The position numbers and the translations under genes are program-made. Shown piece by piece: positions 33,342 to 41,206 of a stretch of DNA of 64,000 bases (the first letter of the stretch is position 1; each line of letters starts with the position of its first letter). Where the stretch lies: positions 1 through 64,000 of the forward strand of contig CAVWAR010000002.1 of the NCBI GenBank assembly GCA_963753075.1. The letters run 5' to 3'. Origin of the DNA: Prado023 sp963753075 (lineage in GTDB: Bacteria; Actinomycetota; Actinomycetes; S36-B12; CAIYMF01). The notes beneath the pieces were generated by a model. That model was not told the origin of the DNA. It ran no database searches and worked only from the letters and a program-made list of their open reading frames with translations.

Positions 33342-34697
33342 ATGTCCATCGAGTCGTCGCCGGCCGACATGGCACCGACGGCCGAGAGCCTGCTCCGCGA
33401 CCTCGGCCAGGGTGCTGCCTCCGGGGTGCTCGAGATCAGCCACCCGGGCGACGAGCTGTCGCACGTCTGGGTGCGCGAGGGCCGGATCTACGCGATGCAG
33501 GTCCCGGGCTACCGCCCGGCACTCGGCATCCGCCTGCTGTCCGGCGGCCTGGTCTCCCCCGAGCAGCTCAGCGCCGCCGCCGCTGAGCAGCGCGACCACT
33601 TCCCCAGCCACCTGATCGGACAGGTCCTGGTGGCGATGGGATTCGTGTCGCCGGACGTGATCGAAGCCTTCGTTCGCGACCAGGTCCGCGACCAGGTGGC
33701 CGACCTGCTGGACCTTGAAGTCCTTGGTGGCCAGTTCCACGCGGGCCGGCACGTGCGCCAGGACATCATCGAGCCCACCGACGTCGACACTCTGCTGGCC
33801 ATCGCGCAGGAGAACCGCGATCGACGGGCTGACGTGCTGGCCAGGGTCGGCGGGCCGGCGGTCGTACCCGTCCTTGGCCCACCGACGACCGGGCCGACCC
33901 AGACCCCGCTCGGGCCCTACGACTGGGCACTGCTGTGCCGCGTGGACGGTCGCCGGGACCTCACCGAACTGGCGCGGGTCTGTGGCTTCACGGTCGTGGA
34001 GGCGGCCCAGGTCGTGGCAGACCTCGTGACCACCGGTCTGCTCGCCCTGCCCCGCCCGCCGCAGCCTGACGATGCCGAGCTCGCGCCGGTCGTGTCGTTG
34101 CATCCCGACGAGGAGCCGCAGGACCCACAGTGGGCCTTCGACGGCACCGACGCCGGTGAGCCGGACCCCGTCGAGGCGGCCGAGGACCCCGACGCCCACG
34201 AGGCCCGAAGTGAGCTGATGGCCGAGTTCGGGGCCCTCCTGCGCGACGAGCCACAGACCCAGGTCGAGGCCGAGCCGGAGGGCCCGGTGGAGCCGGAGAA
34301 CCCGGCGCTGGCCGTGGTCGCACCCACGCAGGAGTCGTCGCTGTCACTTGTCCACGCAGCTCCCCAGGCCCCGCTGACCATCGTCAGCTCCGCAGATCCT
34401 CCCGAGCTGGCCCTCGTGGGCAGCGCAACCGAGCCGGACGTCGATGCCGGCGTGCCTGCCCAGGCAACTGGTGACCAGAACGCGGACTCACCGCCACCCA
34501 CGATTGCAGACCTGCAGGCACAGCAGACCGAGGGGGACCCGGCCGACGGCCGACCCGACGCGCAGTCGGACACCACGATGTTCATGCGGGAGCTCTCCAG
34601 CCTCAGTGATGACCCCGACAAGACCGAACCGGTGGTCACCCGGCTGGTGGTCCCCCTGACTGAGCAACGCCGCAAGCGCCGGCTCTGGGGCCGCTGA
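33342..34697 (+). CDS. DUF4388 domain protein with long acidic disordered tail
   Basis: This 451-residue protein starts with a DUF4388/PatA-like domain (about 14-150) containing GQGAASGVLEISHPGDELSHVWV and LIGQVLVAMGFVSPDVIEAF. A winged-helix-like segment follows (TPLGPYDWALLCRVDGRRDLTELARVCGF, about 190-240). The last 210 residues are low-complexity Glu/Asp/Pro/Ala ending in a basic RRKRRLWGR. DUF4388 is often found with response regulators or motility and gliding genes, but no such gene is adjacent. Possibly a scaffold; function unknown. Start ATG 33342 has GAAAGGA upstream. Confidence 0.7.
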   Translation: MSIESSPADMAPTAESLLRDLGQGAASGVLEISHPGDELSHVWVREGRIYAMQVPGYRPALGIRLLSGGLVSPEQLSAAAAEQRDHFPSHLIGQVLVAMGFVSPDVIEAFVRDQVRDQVADLLDLEVLGGQFHAGRHVRQDIIEPTDVDTLLAIAQENRDRRADVLARVGGPAVVPVLGPPTTGPTQTPLGPYDWALLCRVDGRRDLTELARVCGFTVVEAAQVVADLVTTGLLALPRPPQPDDAELAPVVSLHPDEEPQDPQWAFDGTDAGEPDPVEAAEDPDAHEARSELMAEFGALLRDEPQTQVEAEPEGPVEPENPALAVVAPTQESSLSLVHAAPQAPLTIVSSADPPELALVGSATEPDVDAGVPAQATGDQNADSPPPTIADLQAQQTEGDPADGRPDAQSDTTMFMRELSSLSDDPDKTEPVVTRLVVPLTEQRRKRRLWGR

Positions 34698-34715
34698 CCG
34701 CCGGGAGCCTGGACC

Positions 34716-35198
34716 TCAGAGCTCAGCGATCACCGTCACCGGTCCGTCGTTGGCCAGCTCGACGCGCATCATCGCGCCGAACCTACCCTGGGCCACCGTG
34801 GCCCCACGAGCCCGCAGCCGTTCGACGAAGGCACCCACCAGCGGCTCGGCGACGGCACCAGGAGCCGCCTGCTCCCAGGTGGGCCGCCGACCCTTGCGGG
34901 TCTGGCCGTACAACGTGAACTGGCTGACGACAAGGACCGGGAGACCGGCATCGGCCGCCGACACCTCTCCTGCAGTGCTCCCAGGCGGTGGGCGCCACCC
35001 CGGAAGGCACTCGCTGAGCACCTGAGCATCGAAGAGGCGCATGTCGTAGACCTTGTCGGCCAGCTTCGCCGCGACCTGCTGGGTGTCGGTGTGGGTGACT
35101 CCGACGAGGACGCACAGCCCCGGCCCGTCGATGCTCCCGACGACCTCGCCGTCGACGATGACACGGGCCCCATCGGCGCGCTGGATGACGACCTTCAT
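34716..35198 (-). CDS. dtd: D-aminoacyl-tRNA deacylase
   Basis: This 160-residue editing enzyme removes D-amino acids from mischarged tRNAs. Cross-subunit motifs are SQFTLYGQTRKGRRP and the C-terminal NDGPVTVI, which is NPGPVT in most DTDs. A 20-residue Pro/Gly insertion (GWRPPPGSTAGEVSAADAG) precedes the SQFTL block. It converges with the DUF4388 gene. Confidence 0.92.
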   Translation of the reverse strand: MKVVIQRADGARVIVDGEVVGSIDGPGLCVLVGVTHTDTQQVAAKLADKVYDMRLFDAQVLSECLPGWRPPPGSTAGEVSAADAGLPVLVVSQFTLYGQTRKGRRPTWEQAAPGAVAEPLVGAFVERLRARGATVAQGRFGAMMRVELANDGPVTVIAEL

Positions 35199-35264
35199 GA
35201 ACCGCGCGCCTGACTCGTCATGGCCACATCATGGCACCGCTCCCCCGTGGGCTGACGGCGCGTG

Positions 35265-36299
35265 TCAGGGCACGACCACGACCTCCTGGGTCGCCAGGAC
35301 GTCGCCGTCAGCGGCCCGGATGAGCAGGTCAGCCCCCGGGTCAGCTGCGCGCTTGACGACCACTGTCGCGACCGGGCCGAGCTCATGGTGCTGCGCAGCC
35401 GTGCCGATCCAGCCGACCACACGCTGGGCCAGCAGGACCTCGTCGCGATGCGCGGGCAGCACTCCCGCGGCGCCGTCCAGGTGGGCCAGCGCGAGCCGGC
35501 GGGGCGGCCGACCCAGGTTGTGGACTCGGGCGACCGCCTCCTGACCCCGGTAGCAGCCCTTGGCCAGGTGGACTCCCGACCCGATCCAGCCCACCTCGTG
35601 GGGAAGCGTGCGGTGGTCTGTCTCGAAGCCCAGACGGGGCACCGCAGCAGCCGTGCGCAGTGCCTCCATCGCCCACGTCCCCACGGGGCGCCCGCCGTTG
35701 ATCCGCGCGGTGGCCTGATCACGGGCGAGCAGGACCTCCCGGCCGGGGAAGTCAGCCGGTCGGGTCGGGGCGTATCGGTCGGCAGCGCCACCCCGATCAA
35801 CACCCGCGGGCGTTGGGTCGCCGCCAGTCCAGTACTCACCCGGGACCAGCCAGCTCGGGTGGCCGTCGGGATCGGGCGCACCGATGGGCTCCCAGACAAC
35901 GGCCAGGTCAGGGCGGGTGGTCACCTGGACCCGCATCATGAAGCGCATCGAGTCCAGGTAGGCAGCAAGGGCGGACCCCGTGCCCGGCTCGACGCTGACC
36001 AGCACCGAGTCGCCGGTCTCGACCAGGTGCAGCTCGTGCTCGACATGACCGTGCGGGCTGAGGATGAGGACCAGGCGGGACTGGCCGGGCCCGAGGTCCA
36101 GCAGGTTCGCGGTGGTGAGGCTGTGCAGCCAGGTGAGGCGGTCCGCACCGGACACCTCAAGGACGTCGCGGTGGCTGAGGTCGACGATCCCGATGCCCGC
36201 GGCCAGGTCACGCTGCTCCGCCAGGGGATCCCCGTAGTGCCACGCAACGGCCGCATCGATGGAACCGGGCGGGGCGGGGATGGCGCGCAGGGTGCTCAC
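35265..36299 (-). CDS. ygfZ: YgfZ/GcvT-like folate-binding protein
   Basis: This 344-residue protein resembles the T protein of glycine cleavage but carries the YgfZ signature KGCYRGQEAVAR, whose Cys is essential in E. coli YgfZ. YgfZ proteins use folate and help maintain Fe-S enzymes. GTG 36299 overlaps the fur stop (GTGA), so translation is coupled. The pairing with a Fur regulator and a heme-binding nitrobindin suggests a small iron or redox operon. Confidence 0.9.
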   Translation of the reverse strand: MSTLRAIPAPPGSIDAAVAWHYGDPLAEQRDLAAGIGIVDLSHRDVLEVSGADRLTWLHSLTTANLLDLGPGQSRLVLILSPHGHVEHELHLVETGDSVLVSVEPGTGSALAAYLDSMRFMMRVQVTTRPDLAVVWEPIGAPDPDGHPSWLVPGEYWTGGDPTPAGVDRGGAADRYAPTRPADFPGREVLLARDQATARINGGRPVGTWAMEALRTAAAVPRLGFETDHRTLPHEVGWIGSGVHLAKGCYRGQEAVARVHNLGRPPRRLALAHLDGAAGVLPAHRDEVLLAQRVVGWIGTAAQHHELGPVATVVVKRAADPGADLLIRAADGDVLATQEVVVVP

Positions 36300-36787
36300 G
36301 GTTGGACCAACGCCGTAGCCGCCCCAGGACTTCCCGGCTCGGCGGCCGGCCCCTCGTCGGAATCCGAGTCCGTACATGCCGCACACCGCCCGTGCACGGC
36401 CAGGTGGGTCAGGTCGACGGCGAAGCCGATGCTCGCCCGGAGCTGCTGCGCCATCGACTCGGCGACCTCGATCGGCTGCTGGTCGATGCTGCCGCACCGT
36501 GTGCAGACCACGTGCACGTGCGGCTCCTCATCGACCGAGTGGTAGGTGGGCGAGCCATGGTGCAGGTGGGCGTGCGTGACCAGTCCCGCCTCGTCGAGCA
36601 CCTCGAGGGTCCGGTAGATCGTCGACAGGCTCACGTCGGGGGTCGTCCTCTGGACCGCCACGCACAACTCGTCAACCGTGGCATGCCCGGCCTCGTGCAG
36701 GGTCTGCAGGACCGCACGGCGGGCAACCGTGCTGCGCAGGCCGGTGGCACGCAGCCGGACGTCCCAGTCGGGACCTGACCCGGCCAC
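36296..36787 (-). CDS. Fur-family metalloregulator
   Basis: This 163-residue Fur-superfamily repressor has winged helix TGLRSTVARRAVLQTLHEAGHATVDEL...VSLSTIYRTLEVLDEAGLV, a metal site HHGSPTYHSVDEEPHVHVVC and structural zinc cysteines CTRCG and CAAC. Sequence does not settle whether iron, zinc or peroxide is sensed. GTG 36787 starts two bases after the nitrobindin stop; longer ORF starts run into that gene. Confidence 0.88.
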   Translation of the reverse strand: MAGSGPDWDVRLRATGLRSTVARRAVLQTLHEAGHATVDELCVAVQRTTPDVSLSTIYRTLEVLDEAGLVTHAHLHHGSPTYHSVDEEPHVHVVCTRCGSIDQQPIEVAESMAQQLRASIGFAVDLTHLAVHGRCAACTDSDSDEGPAAEPGSPGAATALVQP

Positions 36788-36789
36788 GT

Positions 36790-37326
36790 TCAGTCTGCGG
36801 GCCCGGTGGGGATGGGCTCGAGCGCGATGGCCAGGTGGTTGCTCAACGGGTGGCCCATGGCCGCCATGTCGTAGGTCGACAGCAGCTTGCCCTCGACGAG
36901 TCCGTACAGCCGGTGCCCGGAGCTGACGTCCTTGGCCGACTCGGTGCGCACGACGGCATCGGTGGTGAGCTCGATCCGGGCACCGATCACCGCGGCGTCG
37001 TGGATGCCGGTCACCTCGACGCGGCCGACCCACGCCTCGACGAAGCCGGTCGGGTGGGCCAGGAGCAGCTCGACGCCGTTGTCGGGCAGGGGCCGCCAGT
37101 AGCCGGACTCGGTGGCCGAGCGACGCAGGCGGTTGTTGTCCTCGTCGACGATCCAGGACACTGAGCGGTACTCCAGGAAGGGCCGACCGTCGCAGGCGAA
37201 CTCCACGACCTGCTCGTAGCGGAAGGGATCAACCGTCGGGTAACCGCCCTCACCGATGCCACCCCAGCGCCCGATCAGCCAGGAGAGATGGGCCAGCTCG
37301 ACCGGCGGCTTCGTGGACTCGCTCAA
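36790..37326 (-). CDS. Nitrobindin-like heme-binding protein (FABP family)
   Basis: This 178-residue ten-stranded beta-barrel has the GRWGGIGEGGYPT motif of actinobacterial nitrobindins (Rv0813c type as I recall) and a late His in SNHLAIALEP as likely heme ligand. Nitrobindins bind ferric heme and isomerise peroxynitrite. The start is TTG 37326, overlapping the stop of a tiny upstream gene (TTGA); no ATG or GTG gives a plausible N-terminus. It is followed by fur and ygfZ. Confidence 0.85.
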   Translation of the reverse strand: MSESTKPPVELAHLSWLIGRWGGIGEGGYPTVDPFRYEQVVEFACDGRPFLEYRSVSWIVDEDNNRLRRSATESGYWRPLPDNGVELLLAHPTGFVEAWVGRVEVTGIHDAAVIGARIELTTDAVVRTESAKDVSSGHRLYGLVEGKLLSTYDMAAMGHPLSNHLAIALEPIPTGPAD

Positions 37327-37427
37327 GACTGGCCCGAGTAGAGCTTGTACACGACGTAGCCGGCGAACCAGACGATCACGATGCTGACGATCACCAGCAG
37401 GGCGCTGAAGAAGATCTCGATGTCCAC
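37323..37427 (-). CDS. 34-residue single-span membrane peptide
   Basis: This short ORF (GTG 37427 to TGA 37323) encodes MDIEIFFSALLVIVSIVIVW followed by FAGYVVYKLYSGQS, one membrane helix with a Lys-containing cytoplasmic or outer tail. It overlaps the TTG start of nitrobindin by four bases, so it is almost surely translated and coupled. Small peptides at this spot occur in other actinobacteria as far as I recall. Function unknown. Confidence 0.7.
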   Translation of the reverse strand: MDIEIFFSALLVIVSIVIVWFAGYVVYKLYSGQS

Positions 37428-37580
37428 ACCCCGAAGTCTAGACCCGGCCCGGCCGGGCGGCGCGTGGCCGGGCGGCGACGCCGGCCAAGTTCACCCGGCT
37501 CGTCCGCTGATCCGTCCCACATGTGGAGGATCGGGGCGTGAGCGGTGGCCCGCTGACGCGCCAGATGCCACTGTTGGGCC

Positions 37581-37961
37581 ATGACCCGTTCCCTGGTGCT
37601 CAAGTGCATGACCCTCGACCCGGAGCCGTGCGCTCAGGCGTTCACGGTCGCGGCGACGTCCGTGGCTGCCGGCGCCCCGGTCTCGCTGTGGCTCACGGGG
37701 GACGCCACGTTCATGGCTACTCCCGGCCGGGCGGAGGCGTTCGTCCTGCCGCACTCCGCCCCGCTGGCGGACCTGCGGGACTCCGTCCTGGCCGGCGGGA
37801 CGCTCACGGTGTGCACCCAGTGCGCGACGCGTCGGGGACTGATCCAGGCAGACCTGCTGCCGGGCGTCCGGCTGGCCGGGGCGGCAACCTTCGTCGACGA
37901 GGTCCTCGCCGACAATGCCCAAGCCCTGGTGTATGCGGCCGGGATCAGCGCCCCGAGCTGA
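37581..37961 (+). CDS. DsrE-family protein
   Basis: This 126-residue DsrE/DsrF-like fold has the start RSLVLKCMTLDPEPCAQAFTVAATSVAAGAPVSLWLTGDA and the cysteines in TLTVCTQCATRRGL. Such proteins act in sulfur transfer or peroxiredoxin-like roles. It is divergent from the nitrobindin operon and convergent with DUF4395, near redox genes in many actinobacteria. Confidence 0.8.
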   Translation: MTRSLVLKCMTLDPEPCAQAFTVAATSVAAGAPVSLWLTGDATFMATPGRAEAFVLPHSAPLADLRDSVLAGGTLTVCTQCATRRGLIQADLLPGVRLAGAATFVDEVLADNAQALVYAAGISAPS

Positions 37962-37979
37962 CCGGGGCGCCGCGCACGA

Positions 37980-38480
37980 TCAGAGCCGGCGGCGCATGCG
38001 CTGGGAGCGCAGGTAGATCTCACAGCCGATGCAGAAGTCGAAAGCCGCGTTGAGGAACGCCGCCCCGAGGGCCAGGCCGGTCGCAGCCAGTGCCAACCAC
38101 TGGGCACCCAACGCGAAGCCGACCAGCGCGATGATGCTGAAGGCCAACCCGCACAGCTGTGCGAACCGCGGCGCGGCCGGGTCCTCGAGGTACTCCGGCG
38201 CAGCGAGGCGGGGCCGCACGAGGTGCTTGAACAGCAGGCCGTAGGGCTGGCGCGACGGGCCGGCGAACGCGCCGATCGCGAAGACCGCCGCCTGGACAGC
38301 GAGGAGCACCGGCGACGCCAGCACGAGCGCCACCGAAAGGACGACGGTCGTGATCGCCGCGCCGAACCGGGGGCCGCGGGGGTCGATGCCGGCCGCCGGC
38401 CGCAGCTCGGCGCGGACGGACGTGGACGAGGGCGTGGACCTCGACGTGGACGTGGACGTGGACGTGGGCAGGGTGCTCAT
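37980..38480 (-). CDS. DUF4395 membrane protein
   Basis: This 166-residue integral membrane protein has a Thr/Ser-rich N-terminal tail, then the DUF4395 core: AGIDPRGPRFGAAIT, about four helices and the cysteine motif NAAFDFCIGCEIY, followed by a basic C-terminus. DUF4395 proteins are commonly next to a thioredoxin and may take part in thiol transfer across the membrane; here the likely partner (51190) is 13 kb away. The N-terminal tail derives from a hexanucleotide repeat. Confidence 0.85.
   Translation of the reverse strand: MSTLPTSTSTSTSRSTPSSTSVRAELRPAAGIDPRGPRFGAAITTVVLSVALVLASPVLLAVQAAVFAIGAFAGPSRQPYGLLFKHLVRPRLAAPEYLEDPAAPRFAQLCGLAFSIIALVGFALGAQWLALAATGLALGAAFLNAAFDFCIGCEIYLRSQRMRRRL
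38443..38466. repeat. Hexanucleotide repeat (GACGTG)4 in the DUF4395 gene
   Basis: Four exact GACGTG units, with degenerate copies back to 38418, encode alternating Ser/Thr residues in the N-terminal tail. Copy number change keeps frame, so length variation would be tolerated. Confidence 0.85.
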
Positions 38481-38773
38481 TGGTTCTCCGGGTTCTGTGG
38501 ATGCGCAGCTGGGTCAGGACGAGCGGGTGTGACTCAGGGCATTCGACACAGACAGGTGCCCATACGGCAGTGGTCAATGACCCGCCGCTTGGTCAGGAGC
38601 ACCCGATACATGTAGGAGAGGCTACCCTGCGATTCCTCTTGGTGGGCACCCCGACCACATCGTGAGACACCAAGGCGCACGGAACACGCCGTTCGGCCCA
38701 CGACCTGCCGAGATCACGTGATTGCCGGCGGACAGACGCCCGGGATGGCGGGGAGCCATGACAGGCTGGCAGC
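38481..38773. other. Intergenic region between DUF4395 and NYN genes
   Basis: This 293-base divergent intergenic stretch contains no ORF that I trust. The one notable element is the perfect palindrome ATCACGTGAT (38713-38722), 52 bases before the NYN gene start. It may be an operator. Confidence 0.4.
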
Positions 38774-39571
38774 ATGGCGACTCCCACACGACGCACCGCC
38801 GGTCCCGACAACGACGAGACCCACCTGAGGCTGGCCGTCCTGATCGACGCCGACAACGCTCAGGCGAAGGTGATCGAGCCACTGCTGGCTGAGGTCGCCC
38901 GGTTCGGCGACGCAACCGTGCGGCGGATCTACGGGGACTTCACGGCCCCCACGAGTGCTTCCTGGAAGAAGGTCCTGCAGCGCAACGCGATCAAGCCGGT
39001 GCAGCAGTTCGCCTACTCGACAGGCAAGAACGCCACCGACAGCACGCTGATCATCGACGCGATGGACCTGCTCTACACCGGCAACTTCGACGGCTTCGCC
39101 CTGGTCACCAGCGACAGCGACTTCACCGGGCTCGCGATGCGACTGCGCGAGGAGGGGTTGATGGTGTTCGGCTTCGGGGAGCGCAAGACCCCCGAAGCCT
39201 TCCGCAACGCCTGCCACCGCTTCGTGTTCGTCGAGGTCCTGCGCGCGGGCGGCAGCGAGGAGCCCGAAGTAGCCGAACAACCGAGCGGTGGAACCACCCA
39301 GGCCGCGGCACCGGCCGAGACGGCACCACGGCCCAAGCTGCCCAAGAAGTTCGTGCTCACCGCCCTCGAGCAATCCGTGGACGACGAGGGCTGGGCGCAC
39401 CTGGGCACGTTCGGCAACTACCTGAACAAGCTCCAGCCCGACTTCGACCCCCGGCTCTACGGCTTCAAGAAGCTCTCCGACCTGGTGCGCGCGCGAACCG
39501 ACCTCTTCACCACGGAGGAGCGGCGCTCGCCCGGCTCGAACCAGAAGGTGCTCTACCTCCGGGCGAAGTGA
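38774..39571 (+). CDS. NYN-domain ribonuclease-like protein with C-terminal LOTUS/OST-HTH
   Basis: This 265-residue protein has a PIN-like NYN domain (about 18-155) with acidic residues in LAVLIDADNAQ, TDSTLIIDAMDLLY and LVTSDSDFTGLAMRLRE, which form the metal-dependent nuclease site of the MARF1/LabA group. A Pro/Ala linker follows, then a LOTUS domain (about 195-262: FVLTALEQSVDDEGWAHLGTFGNYL...). RNA cleavage is inferred from family. It is upstream of hutH by 64 bases, and coupling with that operon is not evident. Confidence 0.85.
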   Translation: MATPTRRTAGPDNDETHLRLAVLIDADNAQAKVIEPLLAEVARFGDATVRRIYGDFTAPTSASWKKVLQRNAIKPVQQFAYSTGKNATDSTLIIDAMDLLYTGNFDGFALVTSDSDFTGLAMRLREEGLMVFGFGERKTPEAFRNACHRFVFVEVLRAGGSEEPEVAEQPSGGTTQAAAPAETAPRPKLPKKFVLTALEQSVDDEGWAHLGTFGNYLNKLQPDFDPRLYGFKKLSDLVRARTDLFTTEERRSPGSNQKVLYLRAK

Positions 39572-39634
39572 GGCAGCACAGGTCTCGCGCCGCCCAACCA
39601 GCGGCTCCGGGCGATTCGGTGCTAGCAATGGCCC

Positions 39635-41185
39635 ATGAGCCCCTCGGCTGAGCTGCCCGAGCTTGACATCACGCTGCTGGCACTCGACGACCTCCCAGCG
39701 ATCGCACGGCACGGCCGACCGATCACCCTCACGTCGGACACGCTGAGCCGAGTCGCGGCCGGCCGCCGACACATCGAGGACCTGGCGAGCCGCCCGGAGC
39801 CGACCTACGGGGTCTCCACCGGCTTCGGCGCACTGGCCACGGTGGCCATCGCCCCGGCGCGCCGGGCCGCCCTGCAGGTCAGCCTGACGCGCTCGCACGC
39901 CGCGGGCAGCGGACCCCTCGTGGAACCGGATGTCGTGCGGGCAATGATGGCGCTGCGGCTGCAGACGCTCAGCACAGGCCGAACCGGCGTTCGCCCGGAG
40001 CTGGTGATGGCCCTCGCCGGCCTGCTCAACGCCGGCGTCGTCCCAGCCGTCCACGAACACGGGTCGCTGGGGTGCAGCGGCGATCTCGCCCCGCTGGCCC
40101 ACGTGGCCATCGTGCTTCAGGGCGAGGGCGCGGTCGTGGGCCCGGACGGAACCACACGACCGGCTGCCGAGGCGCTGGCGGAAGCCGGGCTGGAGCCGGT
40201 GGTCCTCGCGGAGAAAGAGGGCTTGGCCCTCATCAACGGCACCGACGGGATGCTCGGGATGCTGGCCCTCGCGCTGGCCGACCTCGAGGGCCTGGTTCGC
40301 GTTGCCGACATCACCGCAGCGATGAGCACTGAGGCCCTGCTGGGCACCGACCGGGCGTTCGCGGCCGACCTGGTCGCCATGCGCCCGCACCCGGGGCAGG
40401 CCGCATCTGCGGCCAACCTCCGCCGGCTGCTCGCCGCATCGCCCATCGTCGCCAGCCACCGCAACGACGCCGCGCACATCGTGCAGGACGCCTATTCACT
40501 GCGGTGCGCCCCGCAGGTGGCCGGTTCTGCGCGCGACACCATGGCGCACGCGCGCACAGTCGCAGCGCGGGAGCTGGTCGCGATCATCGACAATCCCGTG
40601 GTGACCGAGGACGGCCGGGTCGAGTCGAACGGCAACTTCCACGGCGCCCCAGTGGCCCACGTTCTGGACTACCTGGCAATCCCCGTGGCCGACCTGGCCT
40701 CCATCAGCGAGCGACGCACCGACCGGCTCCTGGATCGCTCACGGAACCAGGGGCTGCCCGCCTTCCTCGCCCACGAGGTCGGCGTCGACTCCGGCTACAT
40801 GATCGCCCAGTACACCGCGGCCGGGATCGTCTCGGAGCTCAAGCGGCAGGCTGCGCCGGCCAGCGTCGACTCGATCCCCAGCTCGGCGATGCAGGAGGAC
40901 CACGTGTCGATGGGCTGGGCCAGCGGACGGAAGCTGGTCTCGGCGGTGGACGGGCTGCGCCAGGTGCTGGCGATCGAACTGATCGCCGCCGCTCGAGCCC
41001 TGGACCTGCGGTCCCCGACCTCCCCGGCCGCCGGTACCGGCGCCGCCCTGGCCGCGGTGCGTTCCGTCGTGGCCGGCCCGGGCCCGGATCGGATCGTCGC
41101 CGAGGAGATCCACGCCGCCGACACATTGATCGCCTCGGGCGCACTGCTCGGCGCAGTGGCGGCCGTCGTCGGCCCGCTGGATTGA
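39635..41185 (+). CDS. hutH: Histidine ammonia-lyase
   Basis: This 516-residue MIO enzyme converts histidine to urocanate. Family features are the catalytic Tyr in PTYGVSTGFGAL and the MIO-forming tripeptide at residues 147-149 in GSLGCSGDLAPLAH, which is Cys-Ser-Gly rather than the textbook Ala-Ser-Gly. The TLSTGRTGVRPELV and QEDHVSMGWASGRKL blocks are also conserved. It is first gene of hutH-hutU-hutI-hutG; no hutC-like regulator lies beside it. Confidence 0.94.
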   Translation: MSPSAELPELDITLLALDDLPAIARHGRPITLTSDTLSRVAAGRRHIEDLASRPEPTYGVSTGFGALATVAIAPARRAALQVSLTRSHAAGSGPLVEPDVVRAMMALRLQTLSTGRTGVRPELVMALAGLLNAGVVPAVHEHGSLGCSGDLAPLAHVAIVLQGEGAVVGPDGTTRPAAEALAEAGLEPVVLAEKEGLALINGTDGMLGMLALALADLEGLVRVADITAAMSTEALLGTDRAFAADLVAMRPHPGQAASAANLRRLLAASPIVASHRNDAAHIVQDAYSLRCAPQVAGSARDTMAHARTVAARELVAIIDNPVVTEDGRVESNGNFHGAPVAHVLDYLAIPVADLASISERRTDRLLDRSRNQGLPAFLAHEVGVDSGYMIAQYTAAGIVSELKRQAAPASVDSIPSSAMQEDHVSMGWASGRKLVSAVDGLRQVLAIELIAAARALDLRSPTSPAAGTGAALAAVRSVVAGPGPDRIVAEEIHAADTLIASGALLGAVAAVVGPLD

Positions 41186-41206
41186 GTCGGCAGGACAGGA
41201 GACACC

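Noticed and set aside
38714..40477. A 587-codon minus-strand frame
   Set aside because: Antisense to the NYN gene and hutH; no recognisable motif.
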